Source of the DNA: Pararobbsia alpina
Lineage (GTDB): Bacteria; Pseudomonadota; Gammaproteobacteria; Burkholderiales; Burkholderiaceae
Direction: 5' to 3'
Assembly (NCBI RefSeq): GCF_902859895.1
Contig: NZ_CADIKM010000023.1
Span: forward strand, 1 to 64,000
DNA length: 64,000 nt
This document shows positions 42,604 through 52,762 of the stretch, one piece after another. The notes below the pieces were generated by a model. The model worked only from the letters and a program-made list of their open reading frames with translations. It searched no databases and was not told the origin of the DNA. The position numbers and the translations under genes are program-made. Position 1 is the stretch's first letter. Every line of letters starts with the position of its first letter.

Positions 42604-42747
42604 GGTGCTTTCACTATGCTGGATGCAACTCGATATGATGATCAATCGCCTCCGTGCCGGTCAATCGGAGTCTCTCAATATATTGTGATATCGATTTCTC
42701 GAATCGGTCTTTGCCATCCAGTTCGGACGTGATAATGCTCTATTGGC

Positions 42748-42774
42748 GTCATTTAGAATGTACAGAAGCATCGA
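42748..42774. promoter_or_regulatory. Direct repeat 1 in tauA / oxidoreductase divergent promoter
   Basis: A 27-base unit beginning GTCATTTAGAATG and ending TCGA. It matches the unit at 42794-42820 at 21 of 27 positions. Each unit contains the inverted half-sites CATT-3-AATG. The spacing between the units is 46 bases, roughly four to five DNA turns. Likely operator for a regulator of the tau genes; the protein is not identified in the window. Confidence 0.5.
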
Positions 42775-42793
42775 GTAGTAGCCCAATATTTGT

Positions 42794-42820
42794 GTCATTT
42801 ACAATGCACGAATGCTTCGA
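42794..42820. promoter_or_regulatory. Direct repeat 2 in tauA / oxidoreductase divergent promoter
   Basis: A 27-base unit beginning GTCATTTACAATG and ending TCGA, matching repeat 1 at 21 of 27 positions with the same CATT-3-AATG core. It ends 62 bases before the tauA start codon, a usual place for an activator or repressor site. Confidence 0.5.
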
Positions 42821-42882
42821 ACCGAGGCGCCATAAATTCCCTATAGTCTCTGCCTACCTAGACCTTTCCCGTGGGAATCTCG

Positions 42883-43911
42883 ATGAAACGCTTCCAGGCT
42901 TTCATAAACTTGTCTGTAGTCTCGCTCGCTTTGGCGAGTGCGGCCGTGTCGCCCGCGCATGCCGATCCCCGCGAAGTCGTGATCGGCTATCAGGACATGG
43001 TGGTGCCCTGGCGCTATGCGCAGGCGACGGGTGAAGTCGAGAAGGCGACCGGCTACAAGGTGACCTATCGTAAGCTTGGCGGCGGCGCCGATGTGATCCG
43101 CGCGCTCGCCTCGGGCTCGATCCAGCTCGGCGAAGCGGGTTCGAGCCCGATTGCGGCGGGCCTTTCGCAAGGCGTGGACATTTCGCTGTTCTGGATTCTC
43201 GACAATATCAACGACGCCGAAGCGCTGGTGGCGCGCGACGGTTCCGGCGTCACGAAGATCACCGACCTCAAGGGCAAGAAGATCGGTTTGCCATTTGTCT
43301 CGACCTCGCACTTCCATGCGCTGGTTGCGTTGCAGGACGCGGGTGTCAATCCGTCGACGGTGAAGATCGTCAATCTTCGCCCGCCCGAAGTGGCAGCGGC
43401 ATGGGAACGCGGCGACATCGACGCGACGTATATCTGGGATCCGGTGCTCGCCACCGTGAAGAAGAACGGCAAGGTGCTGATCACCTCGGGTGAAGTGGCG
43501 AAGGATTCCGGCAAGGCGACCTTCGACGGTTTTGTCGTTTCACGCAAGTTCGCGCAGGACAAGGACAACGCCGCGTTCGTCGAAAATCTCGTCAAGATCC
43601 TTGCCGCGACCGACGCGCAGTATCGCGACAACAAGAGCGCATGGACGGCCACGTCCGCGCAGGTGCAGGCGGTCGCGAAGGAATCGGGCGCGACACCGGC
43701 TGATGTTCCCGCGAGCCTCGCGCTCTATGCGTTCCCGTCGGCGGCTGAACAGGCATCGCCGACCTGGCTCGGCGGCGGCAGGCAATCGGGCGCGGCGAAG
43801 TCACTCGCGGCCACCGCGAGCTTCCTCAAGGCACAGGGCACGATTCAGAATGTGTTGCCGGACTACTCCGTCGGCGTGGACCCGCGCTTCGTCCAACAGG
43901 CCGCGCGGTGA
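42883..43911 (+). CDS. tauA: Taurine ABC transporter, periplasmic substrate-binding protein
   Basis: 342 residues. Signal peptide about residues 1-27 ([11 protein letters not shown]). The mature protein is a TauA/SsuA-type sulfonate binder: [54 protein letters not shown] and [19 protein letters not shown], the last matching the taurine-binding segment. It captures taurine in the periplasm. ATG 42883 after GGGAA is chosen; GTG 42871 is possible. Its stop overlaps the GTG start of the ATPase gene. Upstream lie paired direct repeats, likely for sulfur-dependent control. No taurine dioxygenase gene follows, which is unusual for a tau operon. Confidence 0.9.
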   Translation: MKRFQAFINLSVVSLALASAAVSPAHADPREVVIGYQDMVVPWRYAQATGEVEKATGYKVTYRKLGGGADVIRALASGSIQLGEAGSSPIAAGLSQGVDISLFWILDNINDAEALVARDGSGVTKITDLKGKKIGLPFVSTSHFHALVALQDAGVNPSTVKIVNLRPPEVAAAWERGDIDATYIWDPVLATVKKNGKVLITSGEVAKDSGKATFDGFVVSRKFAQDKDNAAFVENLVKILAATDAQYRDNKSAWTATSAQVQAVAKESGATPADVPASLALYAFPSAAEQASPTWLGGGRQSGAAKSLAATASFLKAQGTIQNVLPDYSVGVDPRFVQQAAR

Positions 43912-44687
43912 CCACACTCGACATCCGCGGACTCGGGCTCACGTATGAAGGCGCGACGAGTGCCGCGATCGAGGGTGTGAACCTGCGCGTTGAAAGCGGC
44001 GAGTTTGTCGTCGCGCTCGGTGCGTCGGGCTGCGGAAAGACGACCTTGCTGAACTGCATCGCGGGTTTTATCGATCCGACCGAGGGGGAGATACGGCTCA
44101 ACGACGAACGGATCGACGGGCCGGGTGCCGAACGGGGTGTCGTGTTCCAGAAGTATGCGCTGATGCCGTGGCTCGACGTGCTCGACAATGTCGCGCTCGG
44201 CTTGCGCTTCCAGGGTGTCGGCAAGCGTGAGCGTACGAAGATCGCACGCGAAATGCTCACGCTGGTCGGACTCGACAACCATGCTCACGCGAAGACCTAT
44301 GCATTGTCAGGCGGGATGCAGCAACGCGTCGGCATTGCGCGGGCTCTGGCGAGCGATCCGCAGATGCTCTTGATGGACGAACCGATGGGGGCGCTCGACG
44401 CCTTCACGCGAGAAGCCATGCAGGAACTCGTGCTCGATGTCTGGGGCCGCACGCGCAAGACGATCTTCTTTATTACGCATAGCGTCGAGGAGGCGCTCTT
44501 TCTCGCGACGCGGCTGGTGCTGATGACGCCCGGACCGGGACGGATCGCCGAGAGTCATGCCTTGCCGTTCGCACGGCGGTTTCTCGAATCGCGCGATGCA
44601 CGTGCTGTCAAATCGTCGGCCGAGTTCATCGAATGGCGCGAGCGGCTCGTGCATCGCCTTCATCAGCCGAACGAGGCCGTGCAATGA
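43908..44687 (+). CDS. tauB: Taurine ABC transporter, ATP-binding protein
   Basis: 259 residues, nitrate/sulfonate-type ABC ATPase. Walker A is GASGCGKT (residues 38-45), the signature is [15 protein letters not shown] and Walker B is [28 protein letters not shown] is the usual Q-loop stretch of the TauB/SsuB group. It powers uptake through TauC. The GTG start overlaps the tauA stop (GTGA), and the stop overlaps the tauC start (ATGA), so the three genes are translated in step. Confidence 0.92.
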   Translation: MTTLDIRGLGLTYEGATSAAIEGVNLRVESGEFVVALGASGCGKTTLLNCIAGFIDPTEGEIRLNDERIDGPGAERGVVFQKYALMPWLDVLDNVALGLRFQGVGKRERTKIAREMLTLVGLDNHAHAKTYALSGGMQQRVGIARALASDPQMLLMDEPMGALDAFTREAMQELVLDVWGRTRKTIFFITHSVEEALFLATRLVLMTPGPGRIAESHALPFARRFLESRDARAVKSSAEFIEWRERLVHRLHQPNEAVQ

Positions 44688-45547
44688 GTGCGGTCGAACC
44701 GGTAGACAGCGTTCCTGCGACGGTCAAACGGAACCAGCGGAACAAGCGTCGCGGCAAAGCTCGCGGGCTGCCGGGCGAGGGTTCGACCTTCGGCTTGAGC
44801 GTGATATCGGTGATTGCCATCGCGTCGCTATGGTGGGCGGCGACCGCGCTTCACTGGGTGCCGCCGCTGTTCCTTCCTTCACCGCAAGCCGTCTGGGCTG
44901 CGTTCATCGATGCGTGGCATGGGCGTATCCAGGGCGGCCTGCCGCTGTCCGAGCATTTGCTGTGGAGCGCGATTCGCGTATTCGGGGCTTTCGGGCTTGC
45001 CGCACTGACGGGTATTCCCGCTGGCATCCTGATGGGGGTGAGCCGCGTGGCGCGCGGACTGCTCGATCCGCCGCTCGAGTTCTATCGGCCGCTGCCGCCG
45101 CTCGCCTATCTGCCGCTCGTCGTGATCTGGTTTGGCATCGACGAAACGGCAAAGCTGCTCGTCATCTACCTGGCCTGCTTCGCGCCCATCGCGATGGCCG
45201 CGCGCGCGGGCGTACGCAGTGCGACGGCGGAGCAGGTGAATGCGGCCTATTCGCTCGGTGCAAGCTTTGCGCAAGTCGTGCGGCACGTCGTGTTGCCCGC
45301 GGCTTTGCCGGAGATCCTGACCGGCTTGCGCATTGCGATCGGCTTCGGCTGGACCACGCTCGTCGCCGCGGAGATGGTCGCCGCGACCGCCGGGCTCGGG
45401 CAGATGGTGCTCAACGCATCGAGCTTCCTGCGGACCGATGTCGTGGTGATGGGTATCGTGCTGATCGGCTTGATCGCATGGACCTTCGATCTCGGGATGC
45501 GGGCCATGGAGCGCCGGCTGGTGCCGTGGAAAGGGCGGGGCGCGTAA
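44684..45547 (+). CDS. tauC: Taurine ABC transporter, permease
   Basis: 287 residues, six-helix inner-membrane permease of the BPD type. The coupling motif EAA is seen at [35 protein letters not shown]. The first helix ([15 protein letters not shown]) follows a 35-residue basic cytoplasmic stretch. ATG 44684 overlaps the tauB stop; upstream in-frame codons lie inside tauB. Forms the channel with TauB. After it comes a leftward DUF1993 gene whose stop lies only 20 bases away, so the operon ends here. Confidence 0.92.
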   Translation: MSAVEPVDSVPATVKRNQRNKRRGKARGLPGEGSTFGLSVISVIAIASLWWAATALHWVPPLFLPSPQAVWAAFIDAWHGRIQGGLPLSEHLLWSAIRVFGAFGLAALTGIPAGILMGVSRVARGLLDPPLEFYRPLPPLAYLPLVVIWFGIDETAKLLVIYLACFAPIAMAARAGVRSATAEQVNAAYSLGASFAQVVRHVVLPAALPEILTGLRIAIGFGWTTLVAAEMVAATAGLGQMVLNASSFLRTDVVVMGIVLIGLIAWTFDLGMRAMERRLVPWKGRGA

Positions 45548-45567
45548 GGCCCCGCACTCGATTAGGC

Positions 45568-46077
45568 TTAGTAGGCGCCCATGTAATCGCGCTTGCCGAT
45601 TTCGATCCCGTGGTGACGCAGGATCGCGTAGGCAGTCGTGATGTGGAAGAAGAACTGCGGCAGGCCGTAGTTGTACAGGTAAGCGGTACCGGCGAGCTTC
45701 TTCTCCTTGGGTGTGCCCGGACGCAGCACGATCTCCTTGCTTTCGCTGCCGTCGAACTGGGCGGCCTCGAATGCGCCGATATAGGCGAGGGCCTTGGCGA
45801 TCAGCGCTTGCAGATCATCGAAGGTGACTTCAGTGTCGGCCCACGACGGTACGTCGACACCCGCCAGACGCGAGCTGATGCCCTTGGCGAAATCGGCGGC
45901 GATCTGTACCTGGCGCACCAACGGAAACATGTCCAGAGCGAGGCGGCCTTGCAGCAGCGCGTTCGGGTCGATGTTCTTTTCGGTGACATGAACCTCGGCT
46001 TTCTTGAGCAGCTCGGACAAGGCGGTCAGCATTTGCTTGAAAACCGGGACGGATGCGCTGTACATGGGATGGGTCAT
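45568..46077 (-). CDS. DUF1993-family protein
   Basis: 169 residues, helical, soluble. It begins MTHPMYSASVPVFKQMLTALSELL and continues with FPLVRQVQIAADFAKGISSRLAG, the core of DUF1993, a family related to the DinB-like four-helix fold. The late segment YNYGLPQFFFHITTAYAILRHHGIEIGKRDYMG is nearly invariant in the family. A metal or small-ligand role has been proposed for DinB-like proteins, but no function is established here. ATG 46077 is chosen; the open frame extends 36 codons upstream with an unrelated sequence. It is tail to tail with tauC. Confidence 0.85.
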   Translation of the reverse strand: MTHPMYSASVPVFKQMLTALSELLKKAEVHVTEKNIDPNALLQGRLALDMFPLVRQVQIAADFAKGISSRLAGVDVPSWADTEVTFDDLQALIAKALAYIGAFEAAQFDGSESKEIVLRPGTPKEKKLAGTAYLYNYGLPQFFFHITTAYAILRHHGIEIGKRDYMGAY

Positions 46078-46395
46078 GGTTACTCTTTCGGTCGATGTTG
46101 AGGGTGGCGGTGCAAACCAGGCCGTACCTTGAAGGCAAGGCGAATCCCGGAGGCCGGTGCGAACGATCGTCGGCCTCGACGGCAAGTCGGTGGCTATTCT
46201 ATCGAAGCGCGCGGTGAACGGTGTGACCCCTGTGCGAAGCCTTCGCGCGCTTTGTCCATCCAGGCTCGCGTTATCGGCGGGGCTGCCGGTTCACGCCTGA
46301 GTTCGCGCGACAGCAGAGCTGACCAGCGGGCTGCCCGGGGCCGCCGGGCTCGCGATATCATGGCGCGGTCCTGAAAACGAGAGAGCGAGAGCGAG
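46078..46395. other. Intergenic region, nothing recognised
   Basis: Divergent region of 318 bases between the DUF1993 gene and the epimerase-like gene. It must contain both promoters. It is GC-rich, with no repeat or gene that I can support. Confidence 0.45.
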
Positions 46396-47352
46396 ATGAC
46401 ACGCGTACTGGTAATCGGCGCGACCGGGCATGTGGGCACCTATCTGGTCCCCCGTCTGATCGAGGCCGGGCATGAGGTCGTGACGGTCAGCCGGGGTAGG
46501 GCCAAACCCTATGTGGCGAGCCCCGTGTGGGAAGCCATTCGGCACGTGCAGATGGATCGTGAGGCGATGGAGAAGGACGGCTCGTTTGGATCGTCGATCC
46601 GCGCGCTGAAGCCCGACATCGTGATCGACATGATCTGTTTCACGCTGGAGAGCGCGCGACAACTGGTGTCGGAACTGTCGGGACACGTGAGCCACTTCCT
46701 GCATACGGGCACGGTCTGGACACACGGCCACTCTGTCGTGGTGCCGACACGCGAGGACGCCGCGAAGCAGCCCTTCGGCGAATATGGAACGCAGAAGGCG
46801 GCGATCGAGGTCTATCTGCTCGAGCAGGCACGCAAGAAGGGCTTTCCCGCGACCCTGATCCATCCGGGTCATATCGTCGGACCGGGGTGGGCGCCGCTGA
46901 ACCCGGCGGGCCATTTCAATCCGGCCGTGTTCTCCACGCTTGCACGCGGTGAAACGCTTTGCCTGCCGAACTTCGGGCTGGAAACGGTACACCATGTTCA
47001 CGCCGACGATGTCGCGGCGCTGTTCATGGGTGCGATTGCCAATTGGAGTGCGGCCGTCGGCGAAGGCTTCCACGCGGTGTCGAGCGGCGCGTTGACGTTG
47101 CGGGGCTACGCCGAGTCGATGTCGCGCTGGTTCGGTCACGAGCCCAAGCTGACCTTCCTGCCGTTCGACAAGTGGGCTGAGACTCAGGCACCCGAGGAAG
47201 CGGCGGCCACCCTGGAGCATATTGGGCGCAGTCCGAACTGCTCGATTGAAAAAGCCCGCCGCCTGCTTGGCTATGAACCTCGCTATACCTCGCTCCAGGC
47301 AGTCGAAGAGGCCGTCACGTGGTTGATTGCGCACGGGCAGGTCAAGCGCTGA
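46396..47352 (+). CDS. NAD-dependent epimerase/dehydratase-family (atypical SDR) protein
   Basis: 318 residues. The N-terminal nucleotide-binding motif is VLVIGATGHVGTYLVPRLIEAG, followed by VTVSRGRAKPYV, a pattern that favours NADP. The segment HTGTVWTHG and YGTQKAAIEVYLLEQA give the Tyr-x-x-x-Lys pair of SDR enzymes (here G-T-Q between). The substrate-binding end includes HHVHADDVAALFM and SRWFGHEPKLTFLPFDKW. A role in modifying a sugar or similar hydroxylated compound is possible; the substrate is unknown. GAGCGAG precedes the ATG. It stands alone, with a promoter-like AT-rich gap downstream. Confidence 0.8.
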   Translation: MTRVLVIGATGHVGTYLVPRLIEAGHEVVTVSRGRAKPYVASPVWEAIRHVQMDREAMEKDGSFGSSIRALKPDIVIDMICFTLESARQLVSELSGHVSHFLHTGTVWTHGHSVVVPTREDAAKQPFGEYGTQKAAIEVYLLEQARKKGFPATLIHPGHIVGPGWAPLNPAGHFNPAVFSTLARGETLCLPNFGLETVHHVHADDVAALFMGAIANWSAAVGEGFHAVSSGALTLRGYAESMSRWFGHEPKLTFLPFDKWAETQAPEEAAATLEHIGRSPNCSIEKARRLLGYEPRYTSLQAVEEAVTWLIAHGQVKR

Positions 47353-47577
47353 GAATGCCAGTCTGCCGGTGATTGCGCTGCAATTCGCCTGGGTCCATGG
47401 CATGGGGTGAGCCATGGACATCCAGCGAAAACTTTCGACTCGGCGGAAAAGCGTGAAATATCGTAAAAAAGTTGTTAGCCTGCGTCTGTTGACGCGAAGC
47501 GGTTTGGCTTCCTTAACGCGATAAAAATGTCGTTAGGGTTATTGAATATTATTTGTGTGCAATTGATCTAATTCGAT

Positions 47578-50238
47578 TTGGTTAGCCTGCGTACGGATCC
47601 TTATAAGCGCGCTGGCGCCCGGGCGAGCACTCGAGCACTGACCCGGGCAAGCACGCCGTCGCTGGCCATCGCGTGGCCCGTGCTGCTCCTGTTCGCCTCG
47701 GGCGCTGCATCATTGATCTACCAGGTCCTCTGGATCAAGCAGCTTACGCTGGTCGTCGGGGTCGAAGTTCAGGCGATCACGACCGGGGTGAGTGCTATTT
47801 TTGCGGGTCTCGCGCTCGGCGGCTGGCTGCTCGGCCGCGTGGCTGACCGCAGCAGCCGACCCTTGCGCCTCTATGCTGGGCTCGAAGCCGCGACGATGTT
47901 GCTGGCAATCGCGAGCACGTTCGTCTTGCCGCGCGCAGCAGGGACGTTTGCCCTATGGCAGGACCAGGCAGGACTCGCCGCGTGGGCATTGTCTTGTGTG
48001 GTGGTCGGGCTGCAGGCGGTCTTCATAGGCGGTACGCTGCCCGTGATGCTGCGCGCACTCGGTCCAACGGTGCGCGATATAGGCCGTTCGGGTGGCCTTC
48101 TGTATGCGGCCAATACGGCGGGTGCGATCGCCGGCACGCTGGCTGCCAGTTTTGTGCTGATTCCTTTGCTCGGCGTCCAGGGGAGTGCATTCGCCGCCGG
48201 GGTGTTGAATGCTGGCGCGGCACTTACGGCAATGCTTGTGGAACGCGGCCGATCCGCACAGGCACGCCTGTCCCAGACTGTAGAGGCGCACCCGGCCCCC
48301 ACGACTTCGACAAGCGACGCCCTGTGCGCACCGTCAGGCGTGTCGACGCATGGCGAAGCATCGCACCCAGCGGATCTCATCGATACGACTGCGAGCGCTA
48401 CGCACGCATCGATCGGGTCCGCTCGCCTTGCGCTTGCGCTGTACGCCATCGCGGGTGGCATCGCGCTGGGCTACGGGGTCGTGTGGTCGCAGGCGATCGC
48501 ACAATTCGTCAGCACGCGGAGCGTTGCCTTCTCGGTCGTGCTCGCCACGTACCTCTGCGGACTCATGGCCGGCAGCGCGCTGGTGTCGCGCCGCGTCGAC
48601 CGCGTACGCGATCCGTGGGGGGCCTTCGGCTTGCTGATCGCGTCGGCGGGTCTGGTCGCGCTGCTCGAGATCGCCTGTCTCGGCGACTGGCTATTCCAAT
48701 GGCAAGGCCAGCTCCGCGGCGCGGTGCTGGCGGCGACCGGCAGCCTGTTGAGCGCCATGTGCGCGAGCTTCGCGCTCGCTGCCCTTTGCATGGTCTTCGT
48801 GCCGACGCTGCTGCTGGGTGCCGCCTTGCCCTTCGCGCTGCGCCTCGGCGTGGACAGCCGCCATATCGGGCGCGACGCCGGCATCGTGGTAGCGGCGAAC
48901 ACGGCTGGCGGTATTGCGGGGACCGTTCTCACCGGCTTCATGCTGGTGCCCGCACTGGGCGTCGTCAATACGCTCGCGGTGCTTGCCGTGCTGGCGGGCG
49001 TCGTGGGGCTCGTCGCCGCGCTGAGGGGCCCCGGCATGCGGCGCTTCGCTTGCTTGGGCGTACCGGTCTTGACGGTGGTGACGCTCGGTGCGGCGATACT
49101 GACGCCTGCCGACCGGCTCGCCACCTTGCTCGTCGCGGCCCGCGGAGGAAACCTGGTCTTCTACGAGGAGAGCCAGGGCGGTGCGGTAGCCGTCGTCGAA
49201 CAGGGCACCCGCAACACGCGCTTCCGGCGCCTGTATATCCAGGGCGTTTCCAATTCGGGCGATGCGATGACGTCGCTTCGCTATATGCGTCTGCAGGCGT
49301 TGCTGCCTCTGATCATTCTGCGGGACACACCGCACAGTGCATTGGTAATCGGCGCGGGTACAGGCATTACAGGCGGTGCCTTGCTGAGCTGGCCGGGGCT
49401 TGAACACCGCGTCGTCGCCGAATGGATGTCCGCCGTGGTGTGTGCCGTGCCGCGGTTCAAAGGCAACTACGGCATGAGCACCGATTCGCGTATCGAGATG
49501 CGGTTGCGCGACGGGCGGCGCGAGCTGCTGCGCAGTGCGCAGCACTACGACCTCATCACGCTGGAGCCTCCGCCGCCTTCGGCGGCAGGCGTCGTGAACC
49601 TTTATTCGTCAGACTTCTATCGCCTCGCCGCATCGAGGCTGGAGGCGGGCGGCATGGTCGCGCAATGGCTGCCGCTGTCCACCCAGAATGAAGAGGATAC
49701 GCGCTCGCTGATCAGGAGCTTTGTGGAGGTATTTCCGTACGCGAGCCTGTGGACCACCGAGCTGCATGAGACGATGCTCGTCGGCTCGATGAGGCCCATC
49801 GAATTTGATGTGCAGCGCATCCGCGCGCGTTTCGCGCAGCCCTCGGTCGCGGCGGCGCTGGAGGAGGTTGGCATTGCATCGCCCGCAGCGCTGCTGGCGG
49901 GATGGATCACCGATCGCGCCGGACTCGAGTATTACGCGGCGGATGCCCCACCGGTTACCGACGACCGGCCTCGTATTGAATACGCGACATGGGTGCGCGG
50001 CAACGAGTTTCCGGGTGTGCTGAGCCATCTGCTGGCGTTGCGCACGGAACCGCCGCTATCCGGCGCGGACGACGCCTTCCGCGCGGAGGTGGCGGCGCAA
50101 GGCACGACGCTGCAGCGCTTCTACCAGGCGAGCCTCGATGCCTATCGCGGCGATCGCGAAGCGTGGCGCGAGAACATGGAGAGCGTCATGCGCGATGACC
50201 CGGGCAACCCTTACTACCGGTGGTTCGACGGCCGCTAA
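47578..50238 (+). CDS. Membrane-fused spermidine-synthase-like protein (MFS-type N-terminus)
   Basis: 886 residues. The first about 540 residues make two blocks of membrane helices (SGAASLIYQVLWIKQLTLVVG, then GLALGGWLLGRVADR) with a polar insert of about 60 residues between (after ERGRSAQARLSQ). The rest is a methyltransferase-like spermidine synthase fold: NLVFYEESQGGAVAVVEQGT, VIGAGTGITGGALLSWPG and LYSSDFYRLAASRL. The usual acidic residue after YDLITLE is embedded in EPPPPSAAG, unlike true SpeE, so polyamine synthesis is doubtful. The start is a TTG at 47578 without a clear ribosome site and no better codon precedes the first helix, so the N-terminus is uncertain. Confidence 0.78.
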   Translation: MVSLRTDPYKRAGARASTRALTRASTPSLAIAWPVLLLFASGAASLIYQVLWIKQLTLVVGVEVQAITTGVSAIFAGLALGGWLLGRVADRSSRPLRLYAGLEAATMLLAIASTFVLPRAAGTFALWQDQAGLAAWALSCVVVGLQAVFIGGTLPVMLRALGPTVRDIGRSGGLLYAANTAGAIAGTLAASFVLIPLLGVQGSAFAAGVLNAGAALTAMLVERGRSAQARLSQTVEAHPAPTTSTSDALCAPSGVSTHGEASHPADLIDTTASATHASIGSARLALALYAIAGGIALGYGVVWSQAIAQFVSTRSVAFSVVLATYLCGLMAGSALVSRRVDRVRDPWGAFGLLIASAGLVALLEIACLGDWLFQWQGQLRGAVLAATGSLLSAMCASFALAALCMVFVPTLLLGAALPFALRLGVDSRHIGRDAGIVVAANTAGGIAGTVLTGFMLVPALGVVNTLAVLAVLAGVVGLVAALRGPGMRRFACLGVPVLTVVTLGAAILTPADRLATLLVAARGGNLVFYEESQGGAVAVVEQGTRNTRFRRLYIQGVSNSGDAMTSLRYMRLQALLPLIILRDTPHSALVIGAGTGITGGALLSWPGLEHRVVAEWMSAVVCAVPRFKGNYGMSTDSRIEMRLRDGRRELLRSAQHYDLITLEPPPPSAAGVVNLYSSDFYRLAASRLEAGGMVAQWLPLSTQNEEDTRSLIRSFVEVFPYASLWTTELHETMLVGSMRPIEFDVQRIRARFAQPSVAAALEEVGIASPAALLAGWITDRAGLEYYAADAPPVTDDRPRIEYATWVRGNEFPGVLSHLLALRTEPPLSGADDAFRAEVAAQGTTLQRFYQASLDAYRGDREAWRENMESVMRDDPGNPYYRWFDGR

Positions 50239-51008
50239 AGCGAAAATTCCTTGCGCACCGCCTTCGTGATCAAGGCCACGTGATCGTCGATCAGCCAGTT
50301 GCCTTTCTCCGCGGTCGAACCCTGCGCCCGCGCCAGCACCCCTGACTTCGGCACCATGTCGGGGTCGACCGGATGGCGATCGTACGTAGGGAACACGGCG
50401 GGGCCATCGCTGGGCACGAGGTCCATGTCGACGAGATCGGGCCGGAACACCAGCATCATCGAGGTCTCGAGCAGACTCGCATGTTCGAGTGCCGTACCGG
50501 GAAAACCTTCGGGAAATAGCCGGTCGAGCGTCGCCGTCTCAACGAAGTCCCAGTATTCGAGCCGCAGCACGACGAGATCGTCGATGCCGTCGCGATGCAG
50601 TTCACGCATCGCGAGATCGACGCCTTCGGTCATCGGCCAGGTATTTTCGAAGTGCCCGTTGACGATGACCAGGCGTTTGACGCCGTGATATGCCAGGTTG
50701 CGGATCACGTCGCGCAATACCAGCGACAGTGTATGCGCATCGACGCTGGTCGTGCCCGGGAAGGCCTGGCCGCCGCCGGAACGCGGCTGCGACTTGTAGC
50801 CGTAGGGGATTGTCGGCGCGACGATGCCGCCGACTTCCTGGGCGACGCGCGTTGCGATGCCCGTCGGCAGGATCACGTCCACGCCGAGCGGCAGATGGGG
50901 TCCATGTTGTTCGGTCGCCCCGACGGCGAGGAAGACCGGCACGTTCTGCGCGATCTTCTGCTGGTACTCCGGCCAAGAGAGTTCGTCCATCCGAATGCTT
51001 GCAGTCAT
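50235..51008 (-). CDS. Creatininase-family amidohydrolase
   Basis: 257 residues. The metal-binding core of the family is clear: VGATEQHGPHLPLGVDV supplies Glu, His and Asp, and NGHFENT supplies a further histidine. LVVLRLEYWDF and EHASLLETSMML carry the later conserved acidic residues. Creatininase itself opens a lactam ring; other members hydrolyse amides or act in pyrroloquinoline or mycofactocin routes. It is the last gene of the leftward operon that begins with the SDR, directly after the ABC importer genes (55 bases), so it probably acts on the imported compound. ATG 51008 has AAGGAAA upstream. Confidence 0.87.
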   Translation of the reverse strand: MTASIRMDELSWPEYQQKIAQNVPVFLAVGATEQHGPHLPLGVDVILPTGIATRVAQEVGGIVAPTIPYGYKSQPRSGGGQAFPGTTSVDAHTLSLVLRDVIRNLAYHGVKRLVIVNGHFENTWPMTEGVDLAMRELHRDGIDDLVVLRLEYWDFVETATLDRLFPEGFPGTALEHASLLETSMMLVFRPDLVDMDLVPSDGPAVFPTYDRHPVDPDMVPKSGVLARAQGSTAEKGNWLIDDHVALITKAVRKEFSL

Positions 51009-51063
51009 TGCACTTTCCTTGATGTTGAAATAGCGGATGAGTTTGTGGGGATCGCGCCAGGCA

Positions 51064-51840
<777 letters not shown>

Positions 51841-51847
51841 ACGGACC

Positions 51848-52762
51848 TCAGAGATAGCGGAACGCACGGCGATGCACGAGGCGCAGCAACTGGTCGGAGA
51901 GCAGGCCGATCAGCCCGATCGCTACCACGCCTGCCATCACCTCGGGCGTGCGCATATACCGACGTGCCGACCAGATCACAAAACCGATACCGTTGTCGGC
52001 AGCAACGATCTCGGCAATGATCAGATAGGTCCAGCACCAGCCCAGCGTGATGCGCAAATTGTTCACGAGGCTCGGCAGCATCGAGCGGAACGCGACATCG
52101 CGCAGGATCTGGTTGGGCCGCGCACCGACCGTGGCCGCGACTTCGAGGTATTCCTGCGGGACCTTGAGCACATCGTCCGCGACGAGCAGGATCAGCTGGA
52201 AGAACGTCCCGAGCCAGAGCAGGAACAGCTTGGTCTCCTCGCCGACACCGAGCCAGATGATCGACAGCGGCACGAGTGCCGGCACCGGCAGGTAGCGGAT
52301 GAAGTCGATCACAGGCTCGATCGAGGCGCCGAACAGGCGGTAGCTGCTCATGAGAATGCCGAGCGGAATCGCCATCACCGCGGAGAGCAGGAACGCTGCC
52401 CAGACGCGGTAGAGCGAGACGCCGATGTCCGACAGAAACCCCTGCTGGGTCAGCATCTTCCATAACGTCAGGGCGATCACGCTTGGCGGCGGGAAGTACA
52501 GGCTGTCGATGAGGCCGTTACGAACCGTGATTTCCCAGAGCACGAGCAGCCCGACGCTTGACAGCACGCCCGCGAGTACCTGTGCGCGGCGCGACAGCGC
52601 GGCGCGCAGCGGGCGCGCCGGATGTCGTGTATGTCGCCGCTTCGAGGGCGGGTCGACCGTCAGCCGGGTCGAATGCGAATCGGTTTGCATGCTGGATTGC
52701 TCCGTCGGTGCGGCCAGGGGCTCGAGAGGGGACTCGAGTTCGAGGCTGCCTGGGCCGCTCAT
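51848..52762 (-). CDS. ABC transporter permease (SsuC/TauC type)
   Basis: 304 residues. A polar leader of about 60 residues (SKRRHTRHPARPLRAALS) is followed by six helices. The coupling EAA loop is EYLEVAATVGARPNQILRDVAFRSMLPSLVNNLRI. The sequence KFLFLLWLGTFFQLILLVADD-like region and IAEIVAADNGIGFVIWSARRY are typical of the nitrate/taurine permease group. It overlaps the binding-protein stop by four bases (ATGA). Works with the ATPase encoded next in the operon. Confidence 0.9.
   Translation of the reverse strand: MSGPGSLELESPLEPLAAPTEQSSMQTDSHSTRLTVDPPSKRRHTRHPARPLRAALSRRAQVLAGVLSSVGLLVLWEITVRNGLIDSLYFPPPSVIALTLWKMLTQQGFLSDIGVSLYRVWAAFLLSAVMAIPLGILMSSYRLFGASIEPVIDFIRYLPVPALVPLSIIWLGVGEETKLFLLWLGTFFQLILLVADDVLKVPQEYLEVAATVGARPNQILRDVAFRSMLPSLVNNLRITLGWCWTYLIIAEIVAADNGIGFVIWSARRYMRTPEVMAGVVAIGLIGLLSDQLLRLVHRRAFRYL

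Noticed and set aside
46291-47421. 376-codon minus-strand frame opposite the epimerase gene
   Set aside because: Shadow of the well-supported plus-strand gene; no motif in its translation.
47578-50238. Plain spermidine synthase call (speE)
   Set aside because: Active-site text differs from true SpeE and half of the protein is membrane helices.
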